DNA from: Chaunax sp. Z400
Lineage: Eukaryota > Chordata > Actinopteri > Lophiiformes > Chaunacidae
Assembly (NCBI GenBank): GCA_037577475.1
Contig: CM075195.1
Location: 22,843,399-22,907,398, forward strand
Length of the DNA: 64,000 bases
Reading direction: 5' to 3'
Program-made: the position numbers and the translations under genes
Notes under the pieces: generated by a model
Databases searched by the model: none
Seen by the model: only the letters and a program-made list of their open reading frames with translations
Told to the model about the DNA's origin: nothing
Shown here: positions 1 through 13,865 of the stretch, in pieces
Position numbering within the stretch: position 1 is the stretch's first letter
Layout: the number at the start of each line of letters is the position of its first letter

Positions 1-2100
1 GAGAAGCCTCAGGACATGGAGTAGAATGTTACGCCTCCACTCCCTGTCTCTAATCTTTCTCCTCACCTCCTTGTTCCTGTCTTCTCTTGCTCCCCACCCT
101 GACAAACACACACATTATGCAAACGTCACCTCCACCTCCATATACAGACACATACAGTGTGATGAATCCTTCCCATGACTGCTGCATTTCCTTTCTTGTT
201 AACAATACCTCACGTCTGCTGCGTTAGAAGAATACTCCCCCCCCCCCAGAATGATGAAATTCAACCTGAACGCGTCAGCTTGTGGGGTTCAACTCTCCCG
301 CATTGTACATTATACACACAAAAAACACACAACTTATTTAGCTTTTCCATTCAGCCAGTCTGCCTGAGCTGGACGATGCATATAAAGGAGTCATTACCAT
401 TTAGTCAGTGATAAGGTAACAGGTGGTGATACAGGACTATATTCCCACCGTAACAGGACTCCAGGATGTGAATGGTCTGTTGTGTTACTTCCTTACTGGA
501 ATACAGTGTTCCTCGTCAGCATGACACATCAAAAGTAGCAGGAGCAGTAACTTTTTAATGCATGAATTTTGAAGACCCCCTCTGCTACATTTCAGCGGGC
601 CGGGAGTTTTTTTATTGAGAAAAGCTGTGTCATGTTTGGTCTTAAATGACGAGCCATTAAGGGGATTTTTGTTTGGTTAAACATTGAATGATAATGACAT
701 TTTATTTCCAACCATTCAGTCAATATTTAACTCAGGAAATGTACATGAAATAACAAACATACACCCATCAGGAAAAGACTCCTGCCCATTAAGATGACTT
801 GAGATTTGTGTGTCAGACATTTTATTTCATTACTCATTTTATTTTATGGTTTTGACTAATGGCACTGATCCATTAGCTGTAGCATGTTCCTCTGCAGTAA
901 GAGCTGCCTAACTGACTCAGTTATTTAGTAACCCAAACACAAATACTGCTGGATCATATCAGCAAAGTCATTTATTGGCCATTGAGCTGTGACTGCTTTG
1001 AGGAAGGAGAAGGTAGGTTTTATTTTCCTACCGGGAATCAATAATTTTGCTTCATAATGAATACATCAAAGTTTTAGTGGGTGGCTGGATGAACGTAATA
1101 AGCTGCGGTAAGTTATGTTGCAGGGTGGAGGGTTGGTGATGTTGGGGAGGGATACACGTGGGGGGGGGCTGTGTGTGCTGGCAGACTATAAAATGACTCA
1201 ATATTGACTGTCTCTCCAGTCAGTCCACATTTATTCCAACACTAGAGAGCAAAAATGACGTTTTCAACCTCTGTCAGCCAGCCAAGGACAGAAACCTGAA
1301 GCTCCTGCATGTTTTTCTGGGGAAAGCATACAATCTAACAGCTTGTTGGAAGGGACTGTAGAGTGTGCGTATACTGGCTTCATGATACTGGCCCAGTGTC
1401 TACTGTAATGTTTAGTAGGGTTTGGTTAGTATTGTCCACCCACCACCATGACAGGGTGTAAACTCATGACAGCTGAAAGAAGTAACAAAGATGTGAACCC
1501 CCTCTGTGGGTCCAATGGCAGATTTTTACCAGAGATGTTCTAATAGTAGTAGAGATGTGCCACTTTCAGAACATCCGGGTATGTAGGGGGCACTCGTTAG
1601 GTAGTCTAAAATGAACGGGGCTTTATGGAGAAGAAGCCCCGAAATTAAATGTTTATGGCAAAAAAAGGAGGGGAAAAAAAGTTTCATTATGTTTTCGATA
1701 TAATGGGTTGATATGATAAAAATCAGTCCATAAGATATTTTTTGCTGCTTCAATTGCTGTGAAATACCGTTATTTAAGTAGTAGCATTGGTAGCTCTCTC
1801 TGGTAGCACCACAAGCCACTTTACGGCACTATACTTTACAGCATTAATAGTCGGTGGAATATCTCTGCTATTATATTAACCAGATCTACATTTGGCTGTC
1901 AGAAACTAAGGTCTTCCTGGTCCTGCTTTAGATATTCTTTCAATTTAATAAAAAAAAAAAAACATCTGTAGACTCCGGGAGACTTCAAGGAAGGATGTCG
2001 GGTCGCAATCAGTCGTAAATCTTTAACTTAGCAATCAGCATTCATTAGCAGAATGCAAGCGGTTTATGGGCAAAATCTCCTTCCTTGTGAGAAAAACAAA
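1..2100. other. Intergenic stretch without recognisable gene
   Basis: No open reading frame here resembles a known protein or is flanked by convincing splice sites. The sequence is moderately AT-rich with short homopolymer runs. A TATA-like word (CTATAAAATG) sits near 1185-1194, with a short ATG-initiated frame of 13 codons about 60 bases downstream; that is too little to call a promoter or gene. The stretch may be 3' flank of a gene to the left or plain spacer. Confidence 0.6.
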
Positions 2101-2520
2101 AGAACATTGGTGTGTTTTCATTTCTGATATATAATCAATACTATATTTGCACAGGTATATTTGAGGTCATGTTTTTCCTGGTGTCTGTGTGTCTGTTAGC
2201 AGGATTACTGTTTTCATGAAACTTGGTGTTAGGGTATATCTGACAGGGGGGAAACCCATAAAATGTTGGAGTGGATTGAGATTGTTTAACCTTGTAAGAT
2301 GGGGCTTTTTTCACCATCACCATCTGTTACTAAGCTACCTGATGGATTTTGATTCATCTTGGTAGAAGGATTTGGCATGAAGTAAGGAAGAACCTATAAA
2401 ATTTCAAAGTGGATCCAGATAAAAGGGCAAATTCAGGATATTTTTTTTCTAATTTCTTTTAAAAAAAAAAATTTTTTTTAAATGAGGGCTTGTTGGACCA
2501 TTTCCATCAATTCCACATAC
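2100..2520. repeat. Dispersed fish-type repeat fragment, copy 1
   Basis: The stretch carries the word order of a repeat common in fish genomes: a TGTCTGT/GTCTGTTAGCAGGATTAC segment, then CATGAAACTTGGTG, then AACCTATAAAATTTC and a GATCCAGAT segment, ending in a poly-T/poly-A low-complexity run. A second diverged copy lies at 3820-4140. I recognise the pattern but cannot name the family. It has no coding content. Confidence 0.45.
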
Positions 2521-3553
2521 TTTGCTTACAATTTGCCGTGAAACTGGGTGGACATGTGCCAAAGAATAAATCATTAAATCTTGGATAAAAGGGACTCATT
2601 CATGAATTTCTGTCACTTCCTTCACCATTGCAGAGACGTTGCATTATTCAGCATTTTTATCAGTTACAGTTTATTCAGTTTACAGCTACTTGATGGAAGA
2701 GTGAAGCATGTGCCAAAGATTTAGGTGTTTTTTTTAGTTTTTTTTACATTTCCTTCAACAGAACCCTGAGGCCAGCCATTTTGATGCACATGTCTAGTTG
2801 GAATTTAGATTAGGGATTAAAGGGACTGTTGGGCTTTGGGGTAGCTATGTGCACTACTGAGTGCTCTTGTACTTTAAAATAGAAAACTTTCAAATGTGGT
2901 TTACAGTCGATTGCAGGACGAGGAGATAGATCCTAGAATTAATGTAATGTTACTGCTACAAAAGGAATGGAAAGGGGACATCAGTTCAGGGCTTTTAAAA
3001 AGATTTAATTGTCAATAAAGTGCAGAACTAGATGCAAAATTGTAATAAAGTGCATTGCCTCTACTATATAATGAAACAAACAAATGACATATGCACAACA
3101 AGAGAGAGAGAGAAAAGTGAAATTACCTATTTTGGTTTCAAAATTTCAGTTTCCATCAAAATGTCAGGTTTGCATTCTTTATAAAGTTCCCCTCCACCCA
3201 AAAATGTATTTTCTTCTTGCTCCTACAGTTAATACAATATATCATTTTACTTACCTCTTAAAATATGAAATTTGTCTGGAGGAGATCTTTAATTGATCAC
3301 ATTTTCAAGAACTGATCATTGCTGATGATGTTACATTTTGATTTCTACTGCTGATGGTCATCATGATTCTAATTATTAGATTATGTAATTATTATGAGTA
3401 GACTGACACAAGACTTTGTTTCATGGTCCCCAGGGGATGAATGAAACCTCTTGAATTTAGTGCCGTCATGAGGTTTTGAGTGAAATGTCTCAACAATTAT
3501 TTGATGGATCGCTGTGAAATCTGGTAAGACTACAGACAAATCCTGTACTTGTG

Positions 3554-3573
3554 CTTATTATTATTATTATTAT
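3554..3573. repeat. (TTA)n microsatellite
   Basis: A short run of TTA triplets within intergenic DNA. Confidence 0.8.
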
Positions 3574-3819
3574 TTGTTAATAACAAAATGCTAACAGCTT
3601 AAAGGTAATATAGCCCAGATGAATGCACCAAAATCTTTTAAAGGAATTTCACACTATAGGAATGAAGAAGCCAAATATTGTTATGTTTGAGATTTTTGCC
3701 CTTAAAGTTTGGATGGGTGTCTGGAGCAACTCTTTCTGTTCAGTCAAACTAATTGATTATTATTAACAATTACAATTAACTGATTATTCACAAAGTAAAT
3801 CATTTTTTGAAAATATTTC

Positions 3820-4140
3820 CACCTCCATGTATGCAAAATTGTTACCTGGAGGAGGAGGAGGTAATGTTTTTGTTAGCTCTGGTTTGTTTGTCTGTTTGTC
3901 AGATTACTCAAAATGTTATGACCCCATTTTGATTAAATATTTCAGAGAGGTAGGATATGGTCCAAGAAACAAAACATTAGATTTTGGTGCTGATCCGGAT
4001 CATTTTCTGGATCCAGATTTTTCTTAGAAGATTCTGTATCATTGTGGGATACAGTTGGTGCAACTAAGATTTTTTTCTAACTTCATGGATAATGTCTACA
4101 ATGCTTGGACAGAAATGACAGGATGACATCCCCATAAGAT
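3820..4140. repeat. Dispersed fish-type repeat fragment, copy 2
   Basis: It shares blocks in the same order with the copy at 2100-2520: TTTGTCTGTTTGTCAGATTAC, then a GACCCCATTTTGAT / AGGTAGGATATGGTCCAAG segment, then a GGATCCAGATTTTT segment. The two copies are strongly diverged, so they look like old independent insertions and not a recent duplication. Confidence 0.4.
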
Positions 4141-5040
4141 CTACCACACATCAAGGTCTGATCTTGATCCAAGTAATATTCCAGATCTGAGGATCCAGAA
4201 TATTTAGATTCATCAGGCTCTTGACTTCATGATCTGTCCACTTTCTCACCTGGTTCTTTCTCTCTGTGCTGACTTCATCCTGCTCTCTCTCCGTCTCTCT
4301 GTCTCTATCCTCCTGTCTCCATCTTTGTGCTGTGAACCAAGTGAAACACAGTACATACTTCTTTACTGCCTCCAAATTCATGCTGCGTCTTAAACAGAAC
4401 AAAACAGTTAAATAAGTTATGATATGTTTCCTCAAGGCTGCAGAGGTAACAAAGAAAAGTCTAAAAATAAGTATTTTTAAAGACAGTTTTTTTTTTTAAG
4501 TGTCTGAAATTGCTACTTGTGTAGATGAACACTGAACAGCAAAGCCTGCTGTATTATTGGACATGTTCGCTGATAAAGGGCTTCTGGGGAGATGAGGAAC
4601 AATGGAACAATGGGTTTCTGGAGCAATCACACATTCTCCTGTCTTTATGGTAAAACAAGGTGCCAAAGTTGAGAAAAGGTCAGTGATGAACATGAGAGAG
4701 ATCATCAGTGAGATGTGCAGGGCTGGAAAGCATATTAGTTAGTTATTGCAATATTTTAATAATAATAGCAAACTTTATTTGTACAGCATCTTCCATACAG
4801 GCCATATAGCTCAACATGCTTTGCAACAAAGACATTATATGCACTAACTGCTATGAATAGAACATACTGTATATGTAAACATCTAGTTAAATGTTTGAAG
4901 AGATAAGTTTGATGTGTTCTTCTAAAGATATTCAGTGAGCTGTCTGTAGGTTCGTGTGTTTCATAGTGTTGGGCCATAATCGACAAAAGCTGCATCCCAA
5001 TTTCTTCGGACTGTTTCTGGGAACCTCCAATAACCCAGCA

Positions 5041-5290
5041 GCAGATGATCTCTGTGTTTTGATCTGTGTTTTCAGAGAGTAAACAAGGGAGTCTGAGATA
5101 AAGCTTGGTCCTATGGTATATTAAGAGTTTTCTATTGTATACAAGGCGGAGGACCTTTAGATCTAACAGGAAGCTGAATCTGGACTAATGTTCTCTCTCC
5201 TCTGGGTTGTGGTTAATACTCGAGCTGCAGAGTTTTGAATAAGCTGGAGTCTCTCTGCGTTTTTTATACGTGTGCATCACAGTAATCAAG
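5041..5290 (-). mobile_element. L2-type LINE fragment, reverse-transcriptase C-terminal region
   Basis: On the minus strand, 5249-5211 translates to LQLIQNSAARVLT, a conserved peptide in the C-terminal part of reverse transcriptases of fish L2/CR1-type non-LTR retrotransposons. Downstream codons contain stops and the frame is not open, so this is a dead copy. It lies on the same strand as the larger fragment at 7738-9060 and downstream of it. The two may be parts of one element separated by later insertion. Confidence 0.65.
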
Positions 5291-7737
5291 AATTTATCTT
5301 TTTTTAAAAAATATATTTTATTTATACTTATATTTCACTCACATTTCTGAGCCCTATAGCTTAGGGCTATAAATACTGCAGATGCTGTAATTTTTGTTAT
5401 CTCTCATTTGTAGCATAGATTTCAATCAATCCTATTGGCTAAATCAAAAATGCTAATATTTGGTTTTTGTTCAATCACCTGTTTTTAGACAAGAGACAAA
5501 TATAGGCCTACTGATGTTAAAAAAAAAGCAGGTAAGCACGGACATACAGTATATCAATTTACAATATGGATTTAGGAATACATGACCTATTTTACAGTTT
5601 ACAGTAACCCATTTTAGTTATCAGGTTATCTTTATGGCCGAAGGGTAAACCAGCCACATTCTTCAGATTATCTTTGGTCCGCTTACTGTAGTGCTGTCTG
5701 TGTTTTCTTGCCATGTTGTGTTTTGAGTAATAAGGAAGTACAGCTTTCTGTTAATCATAATGCGCCTTGTGGTCACAAGATCATTGTCATTAAGACACTG
5801 GACCATTGTGCATAGTTTTTGTGGAAGCCTTAAAGTTGAAGCAGGTTTCAAACATCACAACACTCTTTACTTTTACTTGAGGTTTATTTAAGGTTATCAC
5901 AGTTCTCAGAACAGCTTTTCAGATCAGCTTCAGGAAATATATCTGTTTGGTTTGAGATTATAATTTCCCAATACACTAACCTTCAATGAGCTAATTTATA
6001 GACTAAACTGTTAAAGGATAGGTTCACTTTTTTTCACTTCTTTCTTAAAGCATTACTCTCGTGCTCACATGGACATTGAAAGTGTTATTGGTCAGTGTTA
6101 TCATTTCTCCTGGTCATACTGGTTGTAAAGAGAACCCATCTGAACACGATGAAGAGATAGGGGACAGAATCCACTCTCCTTTCTCTGTGTGAAAATACAT
6201 TCTGAGGGTCGGCTTCAGGCTTCTGTGTAATAAATTCTCTCTTTACATGACTGTTCCTTCCACCGCAGCTCTGCAACTAAACACTGCCCAGGGAAACACA
6301 GGAAAAAGGGAATATTGTATATTAAAGAATTTGGAAAATAACTTGTATTTGAATTACATTGCTAAAGCCTCATATTACCTTTGGCTAAAGTTCAGAATGT
6401 TTTTTTTTTGCAGTTAACGTCCAGGATAGGGAGAAGAAAAGAGGAACATGTTGATGTTGAATGTGAGTTTTGTTTTGCTAAAGAATGAAATGGACACCTG
6501 CCACATGCAAAACACAGCTTAAACAATTATGTTATTAAGAATTCTCAGTGATAAAGGTGACATGATGGCATGATACTGTCCACATATTCAGGCACCAGTG
6601 ACTTTTAATGTTTATTGTTATAAAGCCTTGAGGCATTTTTGGACCTTTTCCTGGTTCTAAGCTCCTTTTCTTTTGCATCTGCACCACAAGAACTACAAAC
6701 AGACATTTTTCTTAGAACTCTAAACTTGCTTTAGGTCCTACCTTAGAGGAGGTAGTCCTAGGTAGGAGTTACGGTGAAACGGTGACTGTTCCAGACTTGA
6801 GTGTTTAGTTGGTTGAGCAAATGAACCAAAGCAGCATGTCAACTGCCATTTTTCTACAGTCAGAATTCTTTGATATTGTACCAAATCCCAACAAAGGCTT
6901 TCTCATGACACCTGCCAAAGGAGCAGATCTAGACTGTATTCATCCCCTCCCCAAGAGCAAGCCCTTATTGACAGGCGTGGCACAAGGATTTCAATATTGG
7001 GTGAGCCAAAGTTAATTTGGTTGGACCTTTTAATTGCACAAGTAAATACTGTTTGTCTTCCATTGAAGGGTTCCATCTTTTCTTGCTAAACCAGAAAGGC
7101 AAAAAGTGCCTCCGGCTGACTATGCCACTTGTCTCATCATTTTCTTAAAGCGTTTTCAAAGCAGAGATATATCGTCGATTACCAGAGACAGTTTGTATTT
7201 ATTGCAAGCGGGACACAAGGCTATATTGCTCGAATCATGTCAAAATGTAACTAATAATCCCCTTCATTATGTTTTTATGCTGTGGATTGTATAGACGAGT
7301 ACATCCATTCATTTAGAACACTGACATTTTAATGATATTTAATATCATCTTGTTTGAATGATCTGGCTGGATTATATTTGTTTAAGATGATTTTAGGGTG
7401 AAGGGGAGAGAAAGTGTCGTAATTCAGCTTGTCTCAACAGAAACAATCTATATAATTTCAAGGCGACATAGAGACATTCATGTGACATGGGAGTTTTCAG
7501 TTCTACCTCCCGCCTTGTCTACTTTGATTTATAGGTCCTTTTAGTCTCAATAGGAAATGTGTTTGCAGTTATGGCATGAAGTGACTTCAGCTTGACTCTA
7601 ACCACTGACAGACACATTCTACACAGCTAGAAACTGATGCAATTCTGGTAACTCTGTTCTAAATTTCTGAAGATTAATAAATATACATAGATATTTATGA
7701 ATCAATAATTAATAGGTAATAATATTACCTAGAGAGC
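5291..7737. other. Non-coding stretch between two LINE fragments
   Basis: No recognisable gene. At 6726-6755 there is a small perfect inverted repeat (TCCTACCT ... AGGTAGGA, 8-bp arms). If the flanking LINE pieces belong to one insertion, much of this stretch would be later inserted or diverged sequence. I see no clear transposon ends within it. Confidence 0.4.
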
Positions 7738-9060
7738 ATATAAATGGTGACCAATATTTTACCGAGTACAGAACCCTGAGGAACTCTGTGAATGGAGGAT
7801 TCATCATTAACATGTACAAACTGAGATAGATCAGATAAAATTGACTTAAACTAGCTCGATAAAGTTATTTTAATGCCAGGTAAATATTTGCTTTGTTTTG
7901 TTAGTATTGGATGGTCTGCGGTATCAAATGCAGCGCTACGTTCTCACAAGATGAATACAGTATCCTCGTCAGATACAATTAGAAGAAGGTCATTTGTAAC
8001 TTTGACCAATGCTGTCTTTGTGCTATTTTCCAGCACTATTCTATTTTGCTGGTTTCCTGTGTTTGAAGGTAACATATATCATATATCAGTTGAGGGCAGG
8101 AGGTGATGAATTTGGTCTCTAATAAGAAGAGTTGTATCATTAAACAAGTTCATAAAGTCATTACTGCTCAGGGTTATAGGAATATCGTACTCAACAGAGC
8201 TATGACTCTCTGTCAGCCTGTCTACACTGAACAGAAACTCGGTGTTGTTCTAATTCTCCTCTATCAGTGCTGTGTAATAGGCTGCTCTGGCCTTCCTATA
8301 GGTTTTAAGGCTGTATTTCCAGGTCAAACAAACTCTTCAAGTTTAGTGGAATGCTATGTTCTGTCTAGTTTCTGCAATGTTTGCTTAACATTTGTGGGTT
8401 TGAGGCTTATACCAAGGAGCTAACCCCCTGTGTTTTATATCTGTTTTTATAGAAGGGCAACAATGTTGAGTGTCTTTTGCTGTCAGCCTGCAGCACTATA
8501 CAGAAAATGATCAATTCAGGAGGTATTAAAGTTAGCAGAGGAGTCCTCTGTTGAGGACATATATCCGGACAAGGTCGAGAATGTGATTAAAACAGCGAGT
8601 GGGTTCATGTACACCCTGACAGAAGCCAGCAGAGTCTAACTATGAGCTAAACGCAGTAACAGCAGTATCGTTTTCTATATTATTATTATTGTTGTTGTTG
8701 TTGTTGTTGTTGCTGTTTTCACATAGATATTAAAATCACCTACAATAATTACTTTATCTGTTTTAAGGACTAAACTTCATAAAAACTCAGAATATGGACC
8801 GATACACTGCGGTAAATAGACTTTGCTGCAGAGTTTTCCACTTTGGGTGTGAAAGAATAAGAATAAGGCTTTCAAATGAGTTATAGCTGAGTTCAGGTTT
8901 AAGGCTTAATTAAAAAGCTTGAGTTGAAAATGGCTGCATCTCCACCTCCTCAGGTGTTGCCTCTAGGAATGTGAATATTCATTTCGGCTAACATATTCTA
9001 AACATTTTAATATCATATGATAATCTGATATTAAGTCGTTAAGTTGTTCTCAGAGATCTA
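7738..9060 (-). mobile_element. Degenerate L2-type LINE (endonuclease and reverse transcriptase)
   Basis: The minus strand retains two diagnostic peptides in element order. The frame at 8758-8717 reads DKVIIVGDFNIYVK, the catalytic GDFN region of the APE-type endonuclease of L2 non-LTR retrotransposons, preceded at about 8821-8780 by a damaged VY...GPYSEF block typical of the same domain. The frame at 7937-7911 reads SAAFDTADH, motif A of the reverse transcriptase. Stops and frameshifts interrupt the coding sequence throughout, so this is an inactive old copy. Several short plus-strand frames here are only the antisense of this element. Confidence 0.75.
8680..8712. repeat. (ATT)n(GTT)n compound microsatellite
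   Basis: ATT triplets pass directly into GTT triplets inside the LINE endonuclease region, just downstream (minus-strand sense) of the GDFN motif. Confidence 0.8.
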
Positions 9061-12000
9061 ATTCTCCACAGTGCATATTTAATTCTCCTATTATTTTGAA
9101 CTATTGCAGTGGTGGTGTAAATTTTTATTAGATTTTTATGTCAAACATTTGATTGAATTCATTTCAGTGGTCGGGGGACAGACACAGTCTCTGCAGGGTT
9201 TTGGCTGGGTGACTGCTCTGATGGAAGTGCAGAGAGGCGTATAGGACTCCCACTCCTCCTCTCAACTCTGTGATGTCATGTTTTTGGTTTACTAATGAAC
9301 TTAGTCAGATTTCTAGGTATGAGCGTTGCTCTATCCAAAGTGGGATGAATGCCACCTCGGCTAATCAGAACAAAAAACACAACAAAAACAAAACCCACAT
9401 CATTTGCGCAGACATATGTCTGCCAAATTGTTGTTGTATGTCATGAAGAAGTGACGTTGCTATACCAACCACTGGCCAACCTACGTCACTTCAGAGTTCT
9501 TATTGGTGGAGCCAATGCAAGTAGAAAAAAGGTGATTGAAGGTATTTAATTCTTGGAGAAACTTCTCAATGGACAGTTTGTCTCCGAGTCTCCTGAACTG
9601 TTTGGTCCAGTAATGCCTAGTGGAAAGCAGAAATGCTCAGTGACAAAAAATTCAGACAATGTTTAGGACAAACTTGAAAAATGTGGATTCAAAAGCTTTA
9701 AAAACTAAATTCATCTCAGCTGAGAAAAGAGAAAAGATTTACCACCTAGACACAGTGGTAAAATCACAGCCTAAGGGGCCCTCATGGCCCAAGGTTCTGG
9801 TGTTGTAATTAACTTGTGTTCATTTGTTTAATGTCATATTTCTATGAAATATGCACCACTAAAGCTCAGTATAAACTGATATGATGAGGCCTTAAGGTGG
9901 TTCTTGCATTTGCTACATAATATTAAAGAGTATAAATCTATTTTAATATCTTTATTATTTCAGTTGATATCATGCTCTCAATATGCACATTGCAATCACA
10001 CAGCTATCCTGAGGCGGGGTAGCATTCCAACTATAGGACATAGTGTACTGGCTGGTTGTACGGTAATACACCCATGCACTGTAGTTGATAAGTGAGGTTA
10101 GGTGACAGGGTACATATTGTGTGCAGTGCAAAGACAGTGGGTGGAATGTATATGGGAGAGGCCAATAAAGGCATAGATATCATTATTCCTTCTAATATTA
10201 TTCACCTCGCTGTCCACAATCTTCACTACAAACACTTTTACATTTTGCCTGAAACTCTTACGTCTTACAGCTAACCTTTACTGACATTTCTGTTCTCCAT
10301 ATTCTTAATATTGCACTGTTTTTATTCACATTCTACCTCTACCACTGCTACCTCTGTCTAATCTGCACATATGGCAGAAATGGAGTTTTTCCTTATTCAG
10401 GAATACAAGCAAGATGTTCAGATTTTAAAGTCCTCTGAGACAAATATGTGACTGATCTTAAACCTGGACTGAGATCCTACCAACAAGCACTAGTCAGATG
10501 ACCTATAGTACGTGACCTGCTGATATGCTATACCATACTGTAGGTGTTTGTTCACACTGCCAGGGAACACCACTCCCATAGAGACAATTTATACCCAGCA
10601 TGACTCCCCTGATGAGGCTGAGTTACTCCAGTTGAGTTCAGGTGAGGTCTGACCAAATCCTCAGCTCAAGTTTCAGCTTCTCCATGAATCACTGATTAAC
10701 TTAAATTCATTTCTTCTTGATGTCTAATTTTGAATTTCGGTTTGGTTAATGTGCATTAGATCACATTTTATTCATAGATAGTTTGCCTCATTGTAGTGAT
10801 GGTTAATGCCTTTAGGCTATTTCTTTGTTTGACAACATGAAGTCAGTTTGAAGCAGACAGAACATGGACTGATGCATTTTCCTATCAAGAACTCAGAGGT
10901 GCTCCACTGTAATCCATTCAAACAGTTGTTTCTGAAGGCTTTGGGACCTCATGGAGCTGGTGAGAAGTCTAGTAGCAACGCTGTTTTATGAAGTAAAAAA
11001 TACCAATACAACAATAGAAAATAATCCATTACAAGTTAGTTACTTTCTACCGCTGTGAATAAGCATCATTGTTACAGAAATGAGTAAAAGGTAGAAATAG
11101 CAGCAACATTTAACACTGAAGCTCATATAGAACACCAGCCGTAGTTTAATTTTCTCTGTCTCCCTTTGTGCTTGTATAAAAACAAAGCAATTTTCTGCAT
11201 TTAAAGGAAAATGAAGCTTTGGGTCTTGTTGACGTTAAATGGTACATTATGCTGTTGAAATCAGTCCTCATCAGCACTGTGAGTGTAAACAGTGTAACAG
11301 TGTAAATGGTCTGCAGGGAGGTTCACCTGGTTCTGCTACAACAACATGAACTCATCCTATTCTGTGAGCTCCAAAAGTGTCCTGAAGCAGATCAGTATTG
11401 AAATTATATATTTATTTTTTTTATTTGGTAGAAACTATGAAAATATTTTCCACCAACCTGATTTTTTTATTTACTAGCCTTGGTTTAAGTTGCTATAAGT
11501 TTATTGACAGGATTTGTGTAATTTATCAAATGACTCCTAAGTGAACTCTAACTCTGTAAAGTGAAGATCTTGACAGATAGGAAATGTGTGTAAATTTGCC
11601 TCAGGCCTCTGTAAATGCAGGCTGATATTCTATATTTTTATTCTTGTCCACAGATCCCATGAAAAGACCTAAACTAAAAATGTGTAGCACCTCTCCAGCT
11701 GGTGTGTAGATCTCAGATGCCATTGGTTCCACTGATGATCTTCAAAAATATTTTAAAATACCACCACATATAGTTGATTTTTTCAATGGGCAAAATATTT
11801 TCCTCAGTTGGGAAATTGAGTCTTCAAACAATGACTACCTAAAGTAAATATTATGAAGACTATTTTTAGTGGTGGATTAATCCACCTTCACCAGGTTTAT
11901 CCTGTAATCTAATCTGAGGCTGACAGGTCAATTTCACGAAATTAAAAATTGTAAACTGATCTTGGAAAATGTTTTTTTTAACACCTAAAGCCAGACTCTA

Positions 12001-13050
12001 TGAATTAAAGATCAAATAATCTGTTAACAACAGCAGTGATTTTCTTCTAGCAGTGTCCTATTGCCAAGCTTCTACCACCTAATATAATATTTCTATCATA
12101 TCTAGGCATAGTGATAGTAGATAGGATATACTATATCTGAAATGTTGATACATAATATAAACAATCTATTGGTGAATTTGAATGAGAACTCTGCAGGCAT
12201 CTGTCAAAGGAAACACGTGGAGACAGTGCCCCCATGTGGTGGTGATGTACTTGCATGAGCTGAGGAAACTTGAATGTTAATCATGGCATTTGTTACTTCA
12301 GAGGAACACTGCGCTCACTCATGTTTAACCTTTCAACAGGCTCCACCTATCGACTGATCGGTGGGGTTAGAGGTGGCGATGTTCAATTGGATTGTGTGCA
12401 GCCACAGAGGAAGCTCTGCCTGACAGACTCAGAGCAGGGCACTTGCAGCTCTCTTTTGTCTTTTGAGAAGAGCCTGTTCTGCCAGAATCCCTGAGCTTTG
12501 CTTTCTCAGGGTGTGTCAATCAATACACCGGCCCTCTGGAGGACTGACTCCACTGTGCAGATACTGTTTTCAAGATATATTATGCAGGCGACTCTTTATG
12601 GGCCCCAGTTGGACATTAAAGTGAGAGGTGGGAGGGAGGTGTTGAAGATGTGTTTTGCATAATGCACCGGTAAGAGTTGATGTGCATTACAAATTAGTTT
12701 CAGATCTTTCAAAGATCCTGCTGTTTTAGAACAAAAATCCCTCTTTGTTACACCTCCACTGCAATTCAGCAGGGAAACACTTTTTTATGCTGGAAAATGT
12801 GTGAACCTGTCCTTTAATACAATAAAAAAAAGACTAAAATGTAATTGATCCAAGCCCTGTTGGATGATATTGAGAAGCTCTTAAATGATATACAGTATAA
12901 AAATGCTTACTCACTAAGACCCTCAATTTTTTTTATACTACAAAATATACTAATATATGTTGTCTAATACAAATGATTGTGATTTTAGATATGCAGGTTA
13001 ACTGTACAACCAAGTTTTCAAGGCAATTACATAATAAATAGGATAATCAC
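9061..13050. other. Intergenic stretch downstream of dennd2c
   Basis: No supported gene. The segment around 12,270-12,700 is less AT-rich and contains few low-complexity runs compared with its surroundings. It could be conserved non-coding sequence, but only a cross-species alignment could tell. No transposon coding motif was recognised. Confidence 0.5.
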
Positions 13051-13053
13051 ACA

Positions 13054-13865
13054 TTTATTACTGTCCTTGGGAACCCATTTATTTAACAAGTATGAAGGAC
13101 ACATCATGCTTTAATACAAAAATATTACAAAAAATATTACTGTACACTGGTTTCTTAACATTATGCAAAATGTAAAAACAATATTTACAAGTCCAGCTAA
13201 GAAGAAAGTGAAAGCAAAGAAGACACTTAATTTCCTCACAATGGAAATATTCACTTTGATTGATGAGGTTTAACAAGGAGATGAAACACATTTTGAAATG
13301 TTAATGTTTAAAGTTAATGATCCTCTATTTAATGTGGAATTCAATTAGAAACAAAGTAAACAAAAGGTTTTTACATTTTGTGGAAAATGCAACATGAAAA
13401 ATGGTATAATGTTATTTTACACTAAAATTAAAACATGCATCAGGTTGAAACCATAAACATTACTCTCTGTTGTAAATGTTTGAAATGTAGCATTTTAGTT
13501 GCATTTACCATGATAGTAGAGCTGAATCTTAGGAGTAAAAACATTCCATTCAGATCCAAATAGAAAATAGATACAACCATAAATGTTCAGGTTTATTAAT
13601 GATGTTGCATTTTGGAATGTTTTTTGTGTGCCGCATACAACAATGCTAAAAAGATAGTAATATAAAATCTGTTTCCAGTTTTTGTCCATTAAGAAGTGCG
13701 CTGCTCTCAGACATGCATACATGCCTAAGACAAACCTGGTTCTCTCATATCCACACTCCTCACATCAAGACCCTCACCAACATTCATTACCTCAGACGAT
13801 CCAACAGCAACAAGAGTTTTTAATTACAAAGTCTTTCATTTAAAAGACAGGGAGTTGGTCTTTTT
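13054..13865 (-). terminator. dennd2c: dennd2c 3' UTR with candidate poly(A) signals
   Basis: This follows the dennd2c stop codon on the minus strand and is AT-rich. AATAAA on the minus strand reads TTTATT here and occurs at 13078-13083 and 13054-13059, close together and about 800 bases after the stop. They are the best candidates for the transcript end. The exact cleavage site is not visible from sequence. Confidence 0.45.

Noticed and set aside
1185..1300. TATA-like word followed by an ATG as a promoter and gene
   Set aside because: The frame has only 13 codons, no splice donor fits, and no downstream exon was recognisable.
8103..8423. 106-codon plus-strand frame
   Set aside because: It is antisense to a degenerate LINE whose motifs read on the other strand.
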